A stretch of DNA of 54,396 bases from an uncultured Bacteroidia bacterium. Lineage in GTDB: Bacteria; Bacteroidota; Bacteroidia; Bacteroidales; UBA932. How positions within the stretch are numbered: the stretch's first letter is position 1; each line of letters begins with the position of its first letter. Positions 1 to 8,448 of this stretch are shown in pieces. Under the pieces are notes generated by a model. It saw only the letters and a program-made list of their open reading frames with translations. It was not told the DNA's origin and did not search any database. The position numbers and the translations under genes are program-made. The stretch covers positions 1 to 54,396 of the forward strand of contig CACZUR010000024.1 of assembly GCA_902784435.1 (NCBI GenBank), in the 5' to 3' direction.

Positions 1-248
1 TCGTTATCTGGAGCCATTTCAAACCACCAGGAAAGCTCGTTTCCTACTCCTTCAATGTCCTCAAGGCCAAACATGATATTGAAGGCCTTGTAGATGGCAC
101 CCCAGAATGGCGATATGTAAAACGGGACGTATTGCGCCTGGTCATCGTCCCAGATGAGCTCGAAGGCTTTGTCCAGTTTATCCTCTTTCTCTTGTGCGTA
201 TTGGATGGCGGCAAGGAAGTCTTTGAATTGTTCGCGGGTGGGTATCAT
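1..248 (-). CDS. Hypothetical protein, cut by the window edge
   Basis: A frame starts at the ATG complementary to 246-248 and runs off the left end, giving 82 codons with no stop. The visible N-terminus begins MIPTREQFKDFLAAIQYAQ and is acidic and rich in aromatic residues (a WGAIYKAFN stretch around residue 46). I recognise no domain; short proteins of this style occur in prophage and mobile-element neighbourhoods, but that is only an impression. A -7 box (TATATTTG on the minus strand, 270-263) and a -33 TTTG (294-291) lie upstream with a 20-bp spacer, which supports the start. It is divergent from the 545-aa gene and shares a palindromic control region with it. Confidence 0.6.
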   Translation of the reverse strand, partial: MIPTREQFKDFLAAIQYAQEKEDKLDKAFELIWDDDQAQYVPFYISPFWGAIYKAFNIMFGLEDIEGVGNELSWWFEMAPDN

Positions 249-262
249 AGTCGTTTTTTTGC

Positions 263-294
263 CAAATATAGGGTTGCGGAAGTCGGTTTCCAAA
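263..294 (-). promoter_or_regulatory. Bacteroidetes-type promoter of the leftmost gene
   Basis: On the minus strand TTTG (294-291) is followed after 20 bp by TATATTTG (270-263), matching the Bacteroidetes -33/-7 pattern. The gene start at 248 lies 15 bp beyond the -7 box. Confidence 0.6.
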
Positions 295-319
295 TCTTTG
301 CAAACCTTGCAAGGATTTG
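291..319. promoter_or_regulatory. Palindrome between divergent promoters (putative operator)
   Basis: Arms 291-304 (CAAATCTTTGCAAA) and 306-319 (CTTGCAAGGATTTG) match in inverted orientation except at two positions, around a single central C. Each outer end supplies the TTTG -33 element of one of the two divergent promoters. A protein bound here would cover both -33 boxes. That it is an operator is inference. Confidence 0.5.
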
Positions 320-347
320 CGGGGCGCTTTGGAAGCGAGTAACTTTG
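316..347 (+). promoter_or_regulatory. Bacteroidetes-type promoter of the 545-aa gene
   Basis: TTTG (316-319), a 20-bp spacer and TAACTTTG (340-347) lie 18 bp upstream of the ATG at 365. The -33 box is the right end of the palindrome at 291-319. Confidence 0.6.
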
Positions 348-364
348 CCAAAAATGGAGGACGT

Positions 365-2002
365 ATGAAAAGGGACAAACTGACTGTGCCGCTGATGGAG
401 CGGGCAGAACATGGGAATCAGAATCTGAACGGGACTTGCGTGAACGGGCGTTCGCGGGAGTTGCTGTTGGAAATACGTGAACTGTTGAATGTGTTTGCGC
501 CTGCGGGGGATGATTATCGTCATTCGCTGTGGATGGAGGTGCCCAGAGGGAAGCCGTCAGATTGGGCCTCTTTCCGTGAAATGAAGCGCTGGGACGAGGA
601 TATCAAGACGCGCGCGGATTATCTGAAAGAGTGGAAAGCCAATTATCCGATGGAGTCGCAGTGGTATCACATTTCGGTGAGCCGCTACAAGGGGCACACG
701 TATCTGCATATGGTGGAGAATGACCATTGGTGGTGTGAGGTCCACGATGATGATGGAAAGCACGCACATCAGGAAGATATGGAGTGGCTGCTGAAACCAC
801 TGGCAGAATTCCTGCGGGAGAAGGTGCCGGTCATTGCGGCAGATGTAGAGGCTTATAACCAGTATGTCGATGAACATCTCCCCAAGCGGCAGCGGACGGG
901 GCGGATTGCCCGCAAAGATCTGGACCGGATTGTGCCCTGGCAGAGACGCAAGCCGAGGAATCTGAAGCGCGTTATCAAGATGCTGAAGGAATGTATCGCG
1001 AATGAGGCGGTTTACCGGATGACGGAGCCTAAATGGGTGGGTGATAAGCTGGAGAAACCACAGGCACCAATTTACGATGTGGTTTTGCCGGCATGCTATC
1101 GGGAGCCGCTCCCTCATATGAGCATACGAATCTATGCGAAGTACTTCCGAGTGGCGTATATGGCCTATAAGGAGCACTTCCGGCATCTGATGCGTAGAAG
1201 CCGAAGAGAGCGGGAGGAGTATGAACGATGGGTGGCGGAATCATCAGCTCTATCAGATATTGAATTCTACCGGCGTTACCAGCTCGGCCGGCACGGGGAG
1301 ATTACTGACGAGACGGATTTCGACAGCGAGGAGGCGTTTAAGGAGATGGCCTTTGACCATTACGGAGAGCTGGGCTTGTCGCGGAACGATGTTCATGCGG
1401 TGGATTATTATACGCCTGGCAAATGGCTGATTACTTTTGGCGTGAGTTACTCGGCATGGGTGGATGCGGGCTGCGAGATTGCACTGGCGCTGTACGAGGC
1501 CGGGGCTCCGCTGCTACTGCATAATGCGAAAAAAATGCTTGATATTCTGGAAGGTAAGGATTATGTGAAACTGACGCCACATACCTTCCACGATTACCTG
1601 AATCATCACGAAGAGGGAAGCGTGTTCGATTTGCCTTATGAGTGCTATCTGGGGAATGGGGATGAGATTACGCGGGAGCAGTACGACGAGATTGTATCGC
1701 TGGCCACATGGGAACCGGAGGGTGAGCTGAAGTTGGATGAGACCGTACCGATGAACGATTCTGTATATAATCCCATCCGGGAAGAGGTTTCCGAACCGAT
1801 GACAGTATGCAAGATATTGGAGCGGCTCGAGGAGAAATACGGGATAGGCATTGGAATCAGCAACTACGATGACTATCAGCACTGTTACCTGTATGGTCGA
1901 AAAAGTGGCAGAGATATAGAGATTCAAGATAAGAAGTTTCTGCCGACAAATGAGGCAATGCTGGCGATACTGAGGATGTTTGCTAAGGAGATTGAGGAAT
2001 AA
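365..2002 (+). CDS. Unknown 545-aa protein next to the Wadjet operon
   Basis: The frame is open from further upstream, but I chose the ATG at 365. It follows the -7 box at 340-347 and a purine-rich ATGGAGG seven bases before it, whereas an earlier ATG at 317 would lie upstream of the transcription start. The product is hydrophilic with no signal peptide or membrane segment. It is rich in Trp, Tyr, Glu and Arg and has a basic middle (residues about 175-210) and an acidic C-terminal third. I recognise no catalytic motif and assign no function. It lies 83 bp upstream of jetA on the same strand, but jetA has its own promoter. Its flanking palindrome resembles one on the far side of the Wadjet operon (8916-8940), so the genes may form one island; this is inference. 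Confidence 0.75.
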   Translation: MKRDKLTVPLMERAEHGNQNLNGTCVNGRSRELLLEIRELLNVFAPAGDDYRHSLWMEVPRGKPSDWASFREMKRWDEDIKTRADYLKEWKANYPMESQWYHISVSRYKGHTYLHMVENDHWWCEVHDDDGKHAHQEDMEWLLKPLAEFLREKVPVIAADVEAYNQYVDEHLPKRQRTGRIARKDLDRIVPWQRRKPRNLKRVIKMLKECIANEAVYRMTEPKWVGDKLEKPQAPIYDVVLPACYREPLPHMSIRIYAKYFRVAYMAYKEHFRHLMRRSRREREEYERWVAESSALSDIEFYRRYQLGRHGEITDETDFDSEEAFKEMAFDHYGELGLSRNDVHAVDYYTPGKWLITFGVSYSAWVDAGCEIALALYEAGAPLLLHNAKKMLDILEGKDYVKLTPHTFHDYLNHHEEGSVFDLPYECYLGNGDEITREQYDEIVSLATWEPEGELKLDETVPMNDSVYNPIREEVSEPMTVCKILERLEEKYGIGIGISNYDDYQHCYLYGRKSGRDIEIQDKKFLPTNEAMLAILRMFAKEIEE

Positions 2003-2018
2003 AAATCTCATTTTTTCT

Positions 2019-2048
2019 TTTGCATTTCAACAATCATTTCTATATTTG
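2019..2048 (+). promoter_or_regulatory. Promoter of the Wadjet operon
   Basis: TTTG (2019-2022), 18 bp, then TATATTTG (2041-2048), in an AT-rich gap between the unknown gene and jetA (ATG at 2086). No other promoter-like site is obvious before jetD, so the five frames probably share one transcript. Confidence 0.6.
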
Positions 2049-2085
2049 TAGACGGGTGCCCTAACCACAGCGCCCGTCTGGAACT

Positions 2086-2658
2086 ATGAACGCTTTCAGT
2101 GACATCGATTCGTTGCTGCGCGTCATCTCCCGGGAAAAAGACATACTCAGATTCCTGTTCGTGAGCAGGAAGGCGCCGTCGCTCCGGGCGGAGCAGGCGC
2201 TGGAGCATTTCCTATCCCAGGACAGCCGCCGGCTGGACTATCTTCTGGAACACGGGGTCATCCGCGAGGCGGACGGCCTGCTGGTACTGGAGGATACCTA
2301 CCTGCGCTTTTTCGAGGAGGTACTGGAGGTAAATGAGGAAATCAACGTGCTCTCCGTGAAGCAGCACATCGATGCGCTGAACGAGAACATCGAGCTATGG
2401 CTCACGGTGGGTTCAGACGCGCGGAAGCATCGCTATATGGGGGAGATCCTCCGAATCCTCCGGAGCATCGCCCTTTCCACGCACCGCAATGTGATTGACC
2501 TCAAGCGGGCCATCGACAGCACCTACAAGAATGAGCGGGACTATGCCGTCAAGCGCAAGCGCCTGGAGAACCTGGACCGCAAGCGGGCCGATATCGCCCT
2601 CCTGATCAAGGAGGCGGAAAAGCTCTTTGACGAGCGTCAGCTATGGATGTCCATCTGA
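2086..2658 (+). CDS. jetA: Wadjet JetA, N-terminal part (split gene)
   Basis: This 190-aa product matches the N-terminal half of the JetA kleisin-like subunit of Wadjet, a condensin-type complex that recognises and cleaves small circular DNA. It opens with a winged-helix-like segment (SLLRVISREKDILRFLFVS) and ends in a helical, charged coiled-coil region, and it is the first frame before JetB, JetC and JetD. As far as I know JetA is normally one polypeptide of about 450-500 aa. Here the frame stops at 2658 and the rest continues in another frame from 2643. Both frames are open over 2631-2658, so one missing base there would rejoin them. Either this is a frameshift (mutation or sequencing error) or two translationally coupled subunits with a 16-nt overlap. 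The JetA assignment rests mainly on operon position and the middle region of the next frame. Confidence 0.7.
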   Translation: MNAFSDIDSLLRVISREKDILRFLFVSRKAPSLRAEQALEHFLSQDSRRLDYLLEHGVIREADGLLVLEDTYLRFFEEVLEVNEEINVLSVKQHIDALNENIELWLTVGSDARKHRYMGEILRILRSIALSTHRNVIDLKRAIDSTYKNERDYAVKRKRLENLDRKRADIALLIKEAEKLFDERQLWMSI

Positions 2659-3305
2659 AGGAAACGGTGGCCATGGTAAATGATTCGCTCACAGAGGCTT
2701 ACCATGGATTACTGGAACTGGACCGCCAAATTATTGTGTACCTTAATAAGATTGAGGCAGAGCAGCGGCTGGTGGAGAAAATCCGCCGCATCAAGTTCCT
2801 CAAGGACCAACTGGTGTGGGAGAACAGCACCGATGTGATTTGGGCGCTGCAGACGCATCGGCCCGCCTTTCTGGAAAAACGTCCGTGGTATAACTGCCTG
2901 CCGTCGCTGGAGGCCCTCACCAATACGCCGGATGGCATTGCCGCCCTGAAGGAGGCGCACACGGCGCTGAAAAGCCCCACGGCCCGTCGGAAGACAGACC
3001 CGGAGCCGCTCTCCCCGGAAGAACTCTCCCGCGGAGCCGTGGTAAAGGACACCCTGAACACCTTCGAGGTCCGAAACGCCTTCCTGGGCAGCTCGCAGGA
3101 CCTGATGACTTTTTTATTAGAGAGGTGGGATGTTTTTTCTGGAGCATCGGCCTTCTCTTTAGCTCCAGAAAAAGCGTCCCGCCTCTCCGAGGACGTTCTT
3201 ACCCTTTTCTGCCGCCTGGCGGTGGAATTCGACGAAGATTTCCGCATCACCGGGGAGTACCGTGAGGCGGGAGGCTTTCTGTATCCACTCATTTATCCGC
3301 GTTAG
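2643..3305 (+). CDS. jetA: Wadjet JetA, C-terminal part with a palindromic insert
   Basis: This 220-aa frame begins with the ATG at 2643 inside the end of the preceding frame. Residues about 20-55 (LLELDRQIIVYLNKIEAEQR and then RRIKFLKDQLVW) look like the central helical region of JetA-family kleisins. The C-terminus should contain the second winged-helix that contacts the SMC head. A family-A palindromic element (3121-3186) lies in frame and adds the segment around GASAFSLAPEKAS. The next gene, jetB, starts 3 bp after this stop. Taken with the preceding frame, a rejoined JetA would be about 405 aa. Whether the two halves work as separate chains cannot be told from sequence. Confidence 0.65.
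   Translation: MDVHLKETVAMVNDSLTEAYHGLLELDRQIIVYLNKIEAEQRLVEKIRRIKFLKDQLVWENSTDVIWALQTHRPAFLEKRPWYNCLPSLEALTNTPDGIAALKEAHTALKSPTARRKTDPEPLSPEELSRGAVVKDTLNTFEVRNAFLGSSQDLMTFLLERWDVFSGASAFSLAPEKASRLSEDVLTLFCRLAVEFDEDFRITGEYREAGGFLYPLIYPR
3121..3186 (+). repeat. Family-A palindromic element, copy 1 (in jetA)
   Basis: Arms 3121-3140 and 3167-3186 pair over 20 positions with three mismatches, all of which would be G-U pairs in RNA. The 26-nt core GGAGCATCGGCC...AGCTCC lies between them. Sixty-six bases, exactly 22 codons, are read through in frame as part of JetA, giving GASAFSLA. Confidence 0.8.
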
Positions 3306-3308
3306 ATC

Positions 3309-3863
3309 ATGATCAGGACCAAAGAAATATTCGAGCTCCTCTCCCGGGGAGGATTCATCAGCCAGGACAGCACCCGGGCCGATGTCCGTCGCCTCTATGA
3401 CTATATAGAGGAGAATTTTGACGAATATAAGGCTTATTATCAAGGCATTGGCTTTGTGCTGGAGCAGGGGAACGGGTATTTCCATTTCTCCCGGGAGGAG
3501 TCCCGCACGGAACTCACCCGTAGGCTCACGTCCCTAGGCGTCTGGATTGACCGCCTGGATTTTGTGAAAACCTTCCACAGCGGTTTTTCCACCGGCGTGC
3601 GCTTTACGCCATCGGCTATCACGGAAGCCATTTCGGCCGATGTGGAGCTGAAAGAGAAGGCGCGCAAGCTCTATCCCGGGCAGCACAGCGCCAAGGACAC
3701 GGTCCAGATGCTGGTGGACGATCTGGAAAAGGCGGGATTCATCGAACTGGAGAATGAGTTCGAACAGGTGTACAAGGTGACATCGGCCTTCCATTTCCTG
3801 GAAGGGCTGGTGGAAATGTTAACAATCAGCGAGGAGGAGGCCGCCGATGAGACAGCTCAGTAG
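3309..3863 (+). CDS. jetB: Wadjet JetB (kite-like subunit)
   Basis: A 184-aa soluble protein between jetA and jetC, the position and size of JetB, the MukE/kite-type subunit that binds the kleisin in Wadjet. The start region IRTKEIFELLSRGGFIS, followed by a long acidic helix (YDYIEENFDEYKAYY), resembles the winged-helix fold of MukE-like proteins. Residues 135-160 (LVDDLEKAGFIELENEFEQ) suggest a second winged helix. The gene overlaps jetC by 17 nt, indicating coupled translation. There is no catalytic motif, as expected for this structural subunit. The assignment comes from synteny plus general similarity to JetB, not from a diagnostic motif. Confidence 0.8.
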   Translation: MIRTKEIFELLSRGGFISQDSTRADVRRLYDYIEENFDEYKAYYQGIGFVLEQGNGYFHFSREESRTELTRRLTSLGVWIDRLDFVKTFHSGFSTGVRFTPSAITEAISADVELKEKARKLYPGQHSAKDTVQMLVDDLEKAGFIELENEFEQVYKVTSAFHFLEGLVEMLTISEEEAADETAQ

Positions 3864-6800
3864 AATTGTATTTGTGAACAGCGCCAACATCCGTTACGGA
3901 GAGGTGCGCCTGGACGGAAATGTGCATCTGATTGGTACGCAGGGCGTTGGAAAGAGCACCGTGCTCCGTGCCATCCTGTTTTTCTATACGGGTGACAAGA
4001 TGCACCTGGGCATCAGCCGGGAAAAGAAGTCGTTTGACGATTTCTATCTCCCGGGCGCCAATTCCTACATTGCCTATGAAGTGGAGAGCGAGTTTGGCGC
4101 CTTTACGGTGCTGGTTTTCCGCTCGCACGCGCACAGCGTTTTCCGCTTTATCGGGGCTCCGTTCCGGCAGGAATGGCTTATTGACGAGGCAGGGGAGGTG
4201 ACGGCCGACTCTTCTGTCATCCGCCGCCGCGTGGAGGGCGCTCCCATGACCCGTATCGTGGACGAGTACCAGGAGTACCGGGACATCATCTACGGGAACA
4301 AGCGTGCCACCGGCAAGGAGTTTGCCCGCTTCTGCATCATGGAAACGGCTAAGTATCAGAACATTCCGCGAAGCCTCCAGAATGTGTTCCTGGGCGCCAA
4401 GGTGGATGCCGATTTCATCAAGGATATCATTATAAGGTCCCTCGGAGACGAGGAGCCGGGCATCGACCTGGTGTATTTCCGCAGCCAGCTGGCAGGCTTT
4501 GAACGGGAGTATAACGACATTTCCCAGTGGTTCCAGAAGAACAAGCAAGGGGAGGTGACGGTGCGTCGCCAGGGGGAGAAGGTCGTTGAGTTGTATCGGA
4601 AGCTCCTATATCTGGACGATGAACTGACGGGCAGCCTCCTGGAGCTCCGCTACGCCCGTCGCTATGCCCGGGAGCGGATTCCGCTGCTGGACAGACAGGT
4701 GGAAGAGACGGAGGTGCTGCAACAAAAGTGCAAGGACAGGCTGGCCGATTTGCAGGACAAGTTTAACCACGAGCTCTCTGCCCTGGAGCAGGAACTGGGC
4801 GCCCTGAACGATAAACTGGAGAAGATTCCCAAGCTTCGGAAGCAATACGAAGGACTTGGTATCCAGACAATTATTGAGGAGGATGGGCAGGAGCCGGCGC
4901 TACAGGCCTCGTTGGAATCGGCCCAGGCGCTCCGCAACCGGCTCACCCGGGAGTATGCCGATATCACGGCCAAATACAAGGATCGGGAACGGGAGCTTAA
5001 GCTGGGCTTTGAGGCCTGGCGCGCGGCCCGGCAGGGGAGGAAGGTAGAGATTGGCGCAGCGCTGAATGCGCAGATTCGAAAGCTTTCCGAAGCGCTCCAG
5101 GCGGGGCTCTCCGGCGTTGAAGAGGCCTTCCGGGAGCGGGTATCGGCGCAGGAGAGCCTGCTCACGGACCTGCAGGAGCGGATGGCGGCGGCAGATAAAC
5201 AGCTGGCGCTCGCGGCCCATCTTTCGCCTTTTGCCCAGGAGATTCAGGCTGCCCGGGATGAGCAGTCCCGCCTCGCCGGCGAAAAAGGCCGCCTGGAGGC
5301 ATCGGCAAAAACGCAGGAGGCGCTTGTGGAGAAACTCATGCAGGAAGGGCAGTTCCAGCAGCATCGGGAAGCGCGCGAGTGGGACGACCAGCTTTCGGAG
5401 GTGGGGGCGCAGATGAAGGGCCTGGATGCCCAGATTGCGGAAATCGACCAACTCCTTGCCTCTATGGACGGTTCCCTGATCCAATGGCTTTCCCGGCACA
5501 AGCCCGGCTGGGAAGAGACCATCGGCAAGGTGGCCGATGAACGTACAGTGCTCTATGCCAAGAATTTATACCCTTCCGAGGTGAAGGGGGATTCCCTGTT
5601 TGGGGTGGATTTGGACCTGAGCTCTCTCAAGATGCGTGTGCGCACACCGGAGCAGCTGATGAAGGAAAAAGGGCAGCGGGAAAAGGAACTCTCCGCGCTG
5701 AAAGAGCGGCAGGAGGGTCTTCTGGCAGAGAAAGAGTCAGCGCTTGCTACCCTTCGGAAGAAGTACAACGCGCGCATTAAGCCGCTGAAGGACGAACTCT
5801 CCGGCCTGCAAGCGGCCGCCCTCATGCTTCCGGCTAAGCTGGAGGATGCCGGAAAACGCCTCTCGCTCCTGGAAGAAAACACCCGCAAGGCACGGGAAGA
5901 TGCGATGGGGAAGTGCAGGGAGGCCCTGCAGGCACTGACCGCGGAGAAGGTGCTGGCTGCGGAGGCCCTGAACGCCCTCCTGAAGGAGAAAGAGGCTGAG
6001 GTCCAGAAGCTTAAGGAGGCCGATGCCCGCAAGCGCAAGTCGCTGCAGAAGCAGCACGACGATGCTCTCACCCGGGTGGAGGCGGAGATTTCTACCCGGG
6101 AGAAGGAACTCTCAGCAGAATTGGAAGCACTGTATGCGGAGCAGACCCGGGAACTTTCCGGGCAGGGGGCCGATGCTACGGCGCTGGAACGCTGTGAAAA
6201 AGACATCCGGGAGCTGCAGGAGCGGCTGAAACGGATTGCCCGGAACAAGGAGACCCTTTTCAAATACCGGAAAGACAAGGAGGACTACCTGGACAAGAAG
6301 GAAATCTTCCTCTCGGAAAAGACCAAGGTGGAGGGGAAAAAGACTTCGCTGTCAGAGCGTTACAAACTTAAGCAAAGAAAAGAAGAGGATGCCCTTGCCC
6401 GCGCTACGGAAGCCCTTCAGGAACTGCGGGATGCCGTGAAGCAGCTCCGGGAAGGCCTCTCGGAGGCGGAAAATTTTGAGCAAAGTAACGCCCTGCCTCT
6501 TCTCCCGGAGGGGCGGGAGAATAAAACGGACAAGACCTGCCGGCAGCTCATCGACACCATCCACCGGGTCCTGAGCGAAAAACGGAATACGGAACAGGCT
6601 TTCTATCAGAGCGTTAATGCCTTCACTTCCCACTTCAGCCCCGGCAATATCTTCGATTTCAAGACCGACAACCACTCCGACGAGGAGTACCGCGCCTTTG
6701 CCTCCTCGCTGGTGGAATTCATGGAGAGCGACAAGATAGAGGAATTCCGCAGCCGCACCAGCGGGCATTACACAGAGCTGCTCCTTCGCATCTCCCACGA

Positions 6801-7506
6801 GATGGACGAGGTCTCCCGCAATTCCTCCGAGATTGCCGGCATCGTCAAGGACATCAACTACGACTTCAAGGAGAAAAACTTCATCGGTGCGGTGAAAAGT
6901 ATTGAGCTCCGCACCATCCCGTCGGCCGATAAAATGGTCACCCTGCTGGGCCATATCAAGGAATTTGCCGATGAACACGGCTACGACCTGGACCAGGTGA
7001 ACCTGTTCTCCGGGGCCTCCCGGGACGAATCCCGCAGTGCGGCCGTGGGGCATCTGCTGTCGCTGATGAAACTGCTCACCGGCGGCGAGCATGCCTCGCG
7101 CAGCCGGCTCACCCTCAGCGACACCTTCCAGTTGCAGTTCCGCATCACGGAGAACGACAACGACACCGGCTGGGTGGAGAAAATATCGTCCGTGGGCTCC
7201 GACGGCACGGATGTGCTGGTGAAGGCGATGGTGAACATTATGCTCATCAATGTGTTCAAAGAACGGGTGAGCGGGCGGTTTTCGGATTTCCGCATCCACT
7301 GCGTGATGGACGAGATAGGCCGCCTGCATCCCCGGAATGTCCGCGGCATCCTGGATTTCGCCGGCGCTCGTAACATCTTTCTGGTGAACGGGTCGCCCGT
7401 GCCGTACAATGTGGCCGATTATAAGCACACCTATCTGCTGTCCAAGGACGGAACGCGCACGGTGATTCAGTCACTGCTGAGCCGGAAGGAGGCGGCTGCA
7501 GAATGA
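3847..7506 (+). CDS. jetC: Wadjet JetC (MukB/SMC-like ATPase)
   Basis: The 1219-aa product is the SMC motor of the Wadjet complex, which hydrolyses ATP to extrude DNA loops. Residues 30-38 are a clear Walker A (GTQGVGKST). Residues about 250-960 are heptad-rich, Glu/Lys/Arg/Leu-dense coiled coil with a break near residues 540-620 for the hinge-like region. Near the C-terminus a Walker-B-like stretch (FRIHCVMDEIGRLHPRN) follows a signature-like SVGSDGTDVLVKAM. The length suits JetC (about 1100-1250 aa). It overlaps jetB by 17 nt and jetD by 4 nt (ATGA). Both nucleotide-binding halves are present and the frame is uninterrupted, so the motor appears intact even though jetA is split. Confidence 0.93.
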   Translation: MRQLSRIVFVNSANIRYGEVRLDGNVHLIGTQGVGKSTVLRAILFFYTGDKMHLGISREKKSFDDFYLPGANSYIAYEVESEFGAFTVLVFRSHAHSVFRFIGAPFRQEWLIDEAGEVTADSSVIRRRVEGAPMTRIVDEYQEYRDIIYGNKRATGKEFARFCIMETAKYQNIPRSLQNVFLGAKVDADFIKDIIIRSLGDEEPGIDLVYFRSQLAGFEREYNDISQWFQKNKQGEVTVRRQGEKVVELYRKLLYLDDELTGSLLELRYARRYARERIPLLDRQVEETEVLQQKCKDRLADLQDKFNHELSALEQELGALNDKLEKIPKLRKQYEGLGIQTIIEEDGQEPALQASLESAQALRNRLTREYADITAKYKDRERELKLGFEAWRAARQGRKVEIGAALNAQIRKLSEALQAGLSGVEEAFRERVSAQESLLTDLQERMAAADKQLALAAHLSPFAQEIQAARDEQSRLAGEKGRLEASAKTQEALVEKLMQEGQFQQHREAREWDDQLSEVGAQMKGLDAQIAEIDQLLASMDGSLIQWLSRHKPGWEETIGKVADERTVLYAKNLYPSEVKGDSLFGVDLDLSSLKMRVRTPEQLMKEKGQREKELSALKERQEGLLAEKESALATLRKKYNARIKPLKDELSGLQAAALMLPAKLEDAGKRLSLLEENTRKAREDAMGKCREALQALTAEKVLAAEALNALLKEKEAEVQKLKEADARKRKSLQKQHDDALTRVEAEISTREKELSAELEALYAEQTRELSGQGADATALERCEKDIRELQERLKRIARNKETLFKYRKDKEDYLDKKEIFLSEKTKVEGKKTSLSERYKLKQRKEEDALARATEALQELRDAVKQLREGLSEAENFEQSNALPLLPEGRENKTDKTCRQLIDTIHRVLSEKRNTEQAFYQSVNAFTSHFSPGNIFDFKTDNHSDEEYRAFASSLVEFMESDKIEEFRSRTSGHYTELLLRISHEMDEVSRNSSEIAGIVKDINYDFKEKNFIGAVKSIELRTIPSADKMVTLLGHIKEFADEHGYDLDQVNLFSGASRDESRSAAVGHLLSLMKLLTGGEHASRSRLTLSDTFQLQFRITENDNDTGWVEKISSVGSDGTDVLVKAMVNIMLINVFKERVSGRFSDFRIHCVMDEIGRLHPRNVRGILDFAGARNIFLVNGSPVPYNVADYKHTYLLSKDGTRTVIQSLLSRKEAAAE

Positions 7507-8372
7507 GAGCATCTCTGATTCAGGCGTTTGCGGCCCTGCGGCAGGGCGAGACGGTCCCTTTCAGCCGTTTTCCGGTGGAGTGGGCGGAGGAAATGCTCTC
7601 CGAAGGAGGGGTAAGCAGCATCGTCCGGGGCAGCCGGAAATCCCTGAAGGTGATTTCCAGGGCCGCATTTGATGTGTATCTCAGGAGCAAAGGCTTGCAG
7701 CCGGATAAGCTGGAGGAGACGGTGTCTGTTCTTTCCGGGGCCGATTCCCGTGCGCAGCAGGTGCAGCTCCTCGGAGATTCCAAGGCGGTGGCCGTCCGCT
7801 CCTGCCCAGGCTTTCCGGTGAATGTGGTGGGCCCGCTGAGCGTGCGGCTGGGGAATCGGAAAATCCTGATGTGTCCGTGTCCCGGCAGTTTCCTCTATAT
7901 CAGTGACTTTCTGAACTTCCGCATTCCCTCCAACGCCCTGGTGGTAGGGGTGGAGAACATGGAGAACTTCCGTCTCCCGGAGCGGCAGGCCGCCGTCTGG
8001 GAAGAGATCCGGGACCAGTTCGGCGGCGACGGAATCCCGCCTCTGCTGCTGGTCTCCCGCTACCCCCAGTCGCGGGACCTCGTCACCTGGCTGCAGACCA
8101 TCCCCAACTTCTATGTGCACTTCGGAGACTTCGACCTGGCGGGCATCCACATCTACCTAACCGAGTTCTACCGCTATCTGGGCGCAGAGCGCTCCGCCTT
8201 CTTCGTCCCGGAAGACATCGAGGAGCGTCTCGCTATGGGTAGTCGTGATCGCTATCAGGTTCAGTTTGAGCGCTTTGGCCGTATGCCCATCCCCGACCCC
8301 CGCCTGGCGCTGCTGGTGGAGATGATTCACCGCTACCAGAAGGGTTATGACCAGGAGGGGTATGTGGAATGA
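7503..8372 (+). CDS. jetD: Wadjet JetD (Toprim nuclease subunit)
   Basis: JetD is the Toprim-domain nuclease that cuts the plasmid after loop extrusion stalls. In this 289-aa product the Toprim acidic residues are visible: the Glu in VVGVENMENF (about residue 142) and the Asp pair in HFGDFDLAGIHIY (about residues 206-208), the two halves of the metal-binding site. The N-terminal 120 residues should form the DNA-binding arm. At 289 aa it is shorter than many JetD proteins (350-400 aa), suggesting a compact N-terminus. It starts on the ATGA overlap with jetC and is the last gene of the operon; the next gene is on the opposite strand. Confidence 0.87.
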   Translation: MRASLIQAFAALRQGETVPFSRFPVEWAEEMLSEGGVSSIVRGSRKSLKVISRAAFDVYLRSKGLQPDKLEETVSVLSGADSRAQQVQLLGDSKAVAVRSCPGFPVNVVGPLSVRLGNRKILMCPCPGSFLYISDFLNFRIPSNALVVGVENMENFRLPERQAAVWEEIRDQFGGDGIPPLLLVSRYPQSRDLVTWLQTIPNFYVHFGDFDLAGIHIYLTEFYRYLGAERSAFFVPEDIEERLAMGSRDRYQVQFERFGRMPIPDPRLALLVEMIHRYQKGYDQEGYVE

Positions 8373-8448
8373 GTGCATTCCTCTTCCTGTACTTCTAGGC
8401 CGCCTCAGAATGGGTGGTAGGATGGGCAGATTCCGCCGTAACTTTGCA

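Noticed and set aside
2600-2660. Programmed -1 frameshift in jetA
   Set aside because: The second frame is closed until 2630, so any slip must occur in 2631-2658, where no slippery heptamer is visible.
6168-6180. GGGGCCGATGCT in jetC, resembling half of the family-A core
   Set aside because: No flanking inverted arms and no other core bases; it is ordinary coding sequence in a coiled coil.
8439-8446. TAACTTTG, a promoter-like box on the plus strand downstream of jetD
   Set aside because: There is no gene on the plus strand after it and no -33 box; it faces the 3' end of the minus-strand gene. Possibly a relic, but unsupported.
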